Below, piece by piece: positions 61,599-64,000 of a stretch of 64,000 nt of DNA; the first letter of the stretch is position 1, and each line of letters starts with the position of its first letter. Both the position numbers and the translations under genes were made by a program. Source of the DNA: CS4-C045 sp963844115 (lineage in GTDB: Bacteria; Planctomycetota; Planctomycetia; Pirellulales; UBA7805); contig CAWJNN010000046.1 of NCBI GenBank assembly GCA_963844115.1, forward strand, positions 1-64,000, read 5' to 3'. The notes below the pieces were generated by a model. It had not been told where the DNA came from, searched no databases, and saw nothing but the letters and a program-made list of their open reading frames with translations.

Positions 61599-64000
61599 AC
61601 CTTCGCACAAACGTCGTGATCCGCGCCTCGGCGGGAACCGGTAAGACGTTCCAGCTGACGAACCGCTACTTGCGACTCCTGCACGCTGGCGCACAACCCG
61701 ACGAGATCCTGGCCACGACGTTTACGCGGAAGGCGGCCGCCGAGATTCAGGATCGCGTGATGGTCCGCCTCGCGAAGGCAGCCTTGGAACGAGACGCCGC
61801 CGCGCGACTGGCAACAGAATTAGAAATTCCTGAATTGACGATGGAACGCTGCCGCGAACTTTTGGTTGGTTTAACACGCACACTGCATCGCCTGCGGATC
61901 AGCACGCTTGATAGCTTCTTTTCTCAGATTGCCCGCAGCTTTAGTCTCGACATGCGACTGCCACCTGGCTGGCGGATCATTGAAGATGTGGAAAACAAGG
62001 CGTATCGTGACGAGGCCATCCAGATGCTGCTCAGGGCCGGTTCGGCTTCCGATATCGAGCGGCTGGTCCAGCTGATGACCAAGGGCGATGCCGATCGCTC
62101 CATCAGCGATCTGATCCGGCAGACGGTCCAGAATCTGCACGAACTCTATCTGGCGTCGTCGTCCGACGCCTGGCGACGATTCCCGACCTACGCGAAGCTT
62201 CGCGGCACGGAGTTGACCGAAGTTATTGACGAGCTACGCGCGTTCGATTTTTCCGACGCGCCACGGATGACAAAACCGCGTGACAGCGACGTTGAGAGTA
62301 TCGAACTGGCGGACTGGGATGGTTTTCTGGCCGGAGGATTAACCGCCAAGGTACTGGACGGATCGCGCAAATATTACCGAAACGACATTCCCGCTGGAGC
62401 CGTGGCGCTGTACGAGCGGTTGATCGGTCATGTGCGCGGCGTGCTGGTCGAACAGCTGCGAAATCAGACCGAAGCCAGTTACAAGCTGCTGGAGCGATTC
62501 GACAGCATCTACCAGGAAATGAAGTATACGGCCCGGGTGCTCGGCTTCGCGGACGTGACCCGCGCGGTGGCCCGTGCGACGTTGGATCACGTGGACCGTT
62601 TGGATTTTCGGCTGGACAACCGCATCCGGCACCTGTTGTTGGACGAATTTCAGGACACGTCGCTGGATCAGTGGCAGGTACTGCGGCCGTTTGCGTCGCG
62701 CGTCGTTTCCGGCGCCGTTGGCGGCGGTGAAGACAGACCGGACGAAGGCCGCACGTCGCTATTCTGCGTAGGTGACTTGAAGCAGGCGATTTACGGCTGG
62801 CGCGGTGGCGTGCCCGAGATTTTCGACGCCGTTGAAGAAGAATTGCCGGGCCTTAGCTGCGAATCACTGACCTGCAGCCACCGTTCGTCCCAACCGGTGA
62901 TTGACACGGTCAACCAGCTTTTTTCGCGCCTGACCGATCACCCTCGCCTGGAGAAGGAGCGGCTGGCCGTCGAACGTTGGCAGAACAATTTCCAGCAACA
63001 CACGACGGCCAGGCCCGAACTGCCGGGCTACGTCGAATTGGTAACCGCGCCGCAGAAAGACGATAGCCAGTCGCAGCTGGATGCCACGTTGAACACCTGT
63101 GCCGACCGCATCGCGGAACTGACAAAACTTGCGCCGGCGGCCACGCTTGGCGTGCTGACACGTAAGAACACCACCGTGGCACAACTCATCTACCTGCTGC
63201 GCAAACGCAATGTGCACGCCAGCGAAGAAGGCGGTAATCCGCTGACCGATTCGGCTGCCGTGCAGTTGGTGTTGTCCCTGTTACAACTGGCCGACCATCC
63301 GGCGGACACGGTCGCCCGCGCGCACATCGCGCGATCACCGCTAGGCGGACCACTCAAGCTGTCGCGGCACGACGATGCTGCCGCCGCGGCGGGTCTCGCC
63401 GCGCAGACTCGCCGGCAAATCCAGGCCGCCGGCTACGGCCAGGTGATTGAAGAATGGGCGGTTCGATTGCGCCCTATTGCGACCGTCGCGATGCCAGCCG
63501 GTTGCAGCAGCTGGTCGATCTGGCGTACGGCTATCAGCCGATGGCCGGTTTGCGCACACGTCATTTCATTCACTACGTCCAGACGACACCCGTGTCCGAT
63601 CCGCAGGCGGCCAAGGTTCGTGTCATGACCATCCACAAAGCGAAAGGCCTGCAGTTCGACATCGTGGTCCTGCCGGAGTTGGACGCCGACCTGGTTGGCC
63701 AGCACGACGCTTTTGTCGTCCATCAGCCCAAGCCGACCGAACCGATTGATCGCGTGTGCCTGTACCGAAACGCACAAATTCAAGCCCTGTTGCCCAGTGA
63801 CATGCAGGAAATGTTCGCCACCGCGACGGACCGCAGCGTTACCGAATCGCTGTGCGTTTTGTACGTCGCCGTGACGCCGCGCAATCCACGCGCTTTACAT
63901 GATCATTCCACCTGCCAGTTCGAAGAACCTGCCCCGCACTTACGGTGGTCTACTGCGGGCGGCGCTGCACGGTACCGGTCCGGTTCAACCGGAAACGACT
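61595..64000 (+). CDS. addA: AddA/RecB-like UvrD-family helicase, partial at window end (two frameshifts)
   Basis: It starts at the ATG inside the addB stop. Helicase motifs in order are Walker A IRASAGTGKTFQLTNRYL, Ia TTFTRKAAAEI, II LLLDEFQDTSLDQWQ, III VGDLKQAIYGWRGG, V VMTIHKAKGLQFDIVVLPE and VI LYVAVTRA (the last after correction). A missing base near 63472 and a surplus base near 63874 shift the frame; each repair restores family sequence directly. The C-terminal part, where AddA carries its nuclease domain, lies beyond the window. Its role is ATP-driven DNA unwinding in break repair with the AddB-like partner. Confidence 0.88.

Noticed and set aside
63447..63749. 100-codon plus-strand frame inside addA
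   Set aside because: It is a shadow frame; the true frame with helicase motif V (TIHKAKGLQFD) runs through the same bases.

Overview
The window looks like one contig from a Planctomycetota bacterium, probably of the Pirellulales type. This is an inference from gene content and repeats: moderately GC-rich DNA, a sigma-54-type regulator, large sulfotransferase and glycosyltransferase sets, and many short palindromic elements, several of them lying in frame inside genes. No rRNA, tRNA, CRISPR array or phage gene was found.

Layout. 1-4.5 kb: end of a PspA/IM30 gene, an unknown protein, and a histidine kinase/NtrC-type regulator pair. 4.6-5.3 kb: a radical SAM gene cut off at a 94-bp palindromic element. 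5.6-9.5 kb: an ATP-grasp protein, then on the minus strand a sulfotransferase, two small paralogous peptides and an HExxH peptide-hydroxylase-like protein. This last set looks like an undescribed RiPP-type locus. 9.9-42.5 kb: a lipopeptide assembly line (FAAL-ACP, a fully reducing PKS module, a Rieske oxygenase, a KS/four-module NRPS with thioesterase), followed by a cyclic-peptide-type ABC exporter and a MacA/MacB-like efflux pair. 42.6-50.9 kb: glycosyltransferases, a sulfotransferase and membrane proteins that could decorate the product or cell-surface sugars. 51.3-53.0 kb: a TolC-like lipoprotein, the likely outer-membrane partner of the efflux pair. 53.3-64 kb: ordinary functions, namely a histone-deacetylase-like remnant, a small membrane HExxH protein, RtcB, an NadE/NrtR pair with a candidate NrtR operator, and AddB/AddA-like recombination nucleases running off the end.

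How the genes may work together. FAAL activates a fatty acid onto its own ACP. The PKS adds a malonyl unit and reduces it fully. The KS-NRPS adds up to four residues, the first module carrying an embedded FkbM-type methyltransferase, and a terminal TE releases the product. The expected product class is a lipotetrapeptide, possibly hydroxylated, glycosylated or sulfated.

Caution. At least 17 single-base frameshifts interrupt otherwise intact genes, housekeeping ones included. I read these as sequence errors rather than decay, and give merged gene coordinates throughout. All domain calls come from reading motifs; no database search was run.
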